From: Hadesarchaea archaeon
GTDB lineage: Archaea; Hadarchaeota; Hadarchaeia; Hadarchaeales; Hadarchaeaceae
Direction: 5' to 3'
Assembly (NCBI GenBank): GCA_029880065.1
Contig: JAOUPD010000073.1
Coordinates: 1 to 5,595, forward strand
DNA length: 5,595 nucleotides
The notes beneath the pieces are model-generated. The model made no database searches. It worked only from the letters and a program-made list of their open reading frames with translations, and had not been told where the DNA came from. Every line of letters starts with the position of its first letter. Position 1 is the stretch's first letter. Shown here piece after piece: positions 5,257 through 5,595 of the stretch. The position numbers and the translations under genes were made by a program.

Positions 5257-5595
5257 ATGCGGCCAACTAATATTAAATGGCTTCGAGACATCATCGCGCC
5301 CAAACAAGTTGGCGAACTAGCTGCATTCAGGGAGATTAAAGTTGCCCAAGCCCCCTCGAGTTCTCTTTGCCTGCTGTGCAAGGGCGGGCGAATGCTCTGT
5401 GGTAAGTTGAGATGCCCGATCGTGGCCAAAGCGCAATCGCTCGCCAAATCGAGCCTGAAAATCACCTCCCCACACATCCAAGGCTCGACGCCCCCCGGGG
5501 TGTTTGTCGGGCGCATAGGCTATCCCAAAGTTTACATCGGCCCCATGGTGCCACCCTACCGAGGCGACACCGAAATCCTCGACACCCCTGAGCTG
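5257..5595 (+). CDS. Nre family archaeal DNA repair protein (NreA/NreB type), N-terminal part
   Basis: The first 113 residues of a longer protein cut by the right edge. The N-terminal zinc motif is diagnostic: C38, C41, C48 and C53 in LCLLCKGGRMLCGKLRCPI, followed by KITSPHIQGSTPPGVFVGR and GYPKVYIGPMVPPYRGDT, which match the conserved start of the archaeal Nre (DUF650/DUF651) family. In Haloferax volcanii NreA has been linked genetically to repair of mitomycin C damage together with the UvrABC system, dependent on a C-terminal PCNA-binding motif; that end lies outside this window. The ATG at 5257 begins MRPTNIKWL and lacks a clear Shine-Dalgarno. A TATA-like CCATTTATT about 34 nt upstream suggests a leaderless or nearly leaderless transcript. 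It is divergent from dph2 and the PCNA-containing operon. Assignment to the NreA or NreB subtype needs the C-terminus. Confidence 0.92.
   Translation, partial: MRPTNIKWLRDIIAPKQVGELAAFREIKVAQAPSSSLCLLCKGGRMLCGKLRCPIVAKAQSLAKSSLKITSPHIQGSTPPGVFVGRIGYPKVYIGPMVPPYRGDTEILDTPEL

Noticed and set aside
5077..5307. Minus-strand frame crossing the dph2 start and the Nre start
   Set aside because: It overlaps the dph2 coding start in another frame and runs antisense to Nre, with no family resemblance.
1..5595. Mobile element, CRISPR array, tRNA/rRNA or phage genes
   Set aside because: No transposase, integrase, direct-repeat array, tRNA-like cloverleaf or phage protein was seen on either strand. The window is almost fully covered by housekeeping genes.

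Overview
The window is a densely packed stretch of an archaeal chromosome. Every recognisable gene is an archaeal informational or housekeeping gene: sliding clamp PCNA, transcription factor TFS, RNA polymerase subunit Rpo11/L, exosome subunit Csl4, diphthamide enzyme Dph2, a Sec11-type signal peptidase, a DUF99 protein and an Nre-type DNA repair protein. Base composition is moderate (by eye slightly above 50% G+C), Shine-Dalgarno motifs precede most starts, and non-ATG starts are used (TTG for dph2 and the peptidase gene, GTG for rpoL). The gene set suits a euryarchaeon or an uncultivated archaeal relative. The exact lineage cannot be read from the sequence alone.

Layout, right to left along the minus strand: dph2 (5207-4203), csl4 (4148-3570), a 69-residue unknown protein (3570-3361), rpoL (3327-3046), DUF99 (3049-2411), signal peptidase (2409-1855), Nudix hydrolase (1850-1458), TFS (1453-1127), an OB-fold protein (1069-716) and PCNA (714 to beyond the left edge). 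Most junctions overlap or are separated by 1 to 4 nt (TGATG, ATGA, TAG-C-TTG, TGA-A-ATG), so this looks like one long, translationally coupled ten-gene operon. The wider gaps are 54 nt (dph2/csl4), 33 nt (69-residue gene/rpoL) and 57 nt (TFS/OB); the last holds a plausible internal promoter. On the plus strand, starting 49 bp from dph2 and running off the right edge, is the N-terminal part of an Nre family repair protein.

The operon joins replication (PCNA, perhaps the OB protein), transcription (Rpo11, TFS), RNA decay (Csl4), translation (Dph2 modifies EF2), protein export (signal peptidase) and nucleotide or nucleic-acid housekeeping (Nudix, DUF99). The divergent Nre gene adds a repair factor whose family is known to work with PCNA. 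There is no sign of mobile elements, CRISPR, tRNA or rRNA, and no gene-free stretch longer than 57 bp. The least explained parts are the 69-residue protein between csl4 and rpoL, the OB-fold protein coupled to PCNA, and DUF99. I see no convincing wholly new system; the novelty lies in these uncharacterised, tightly coupled members.
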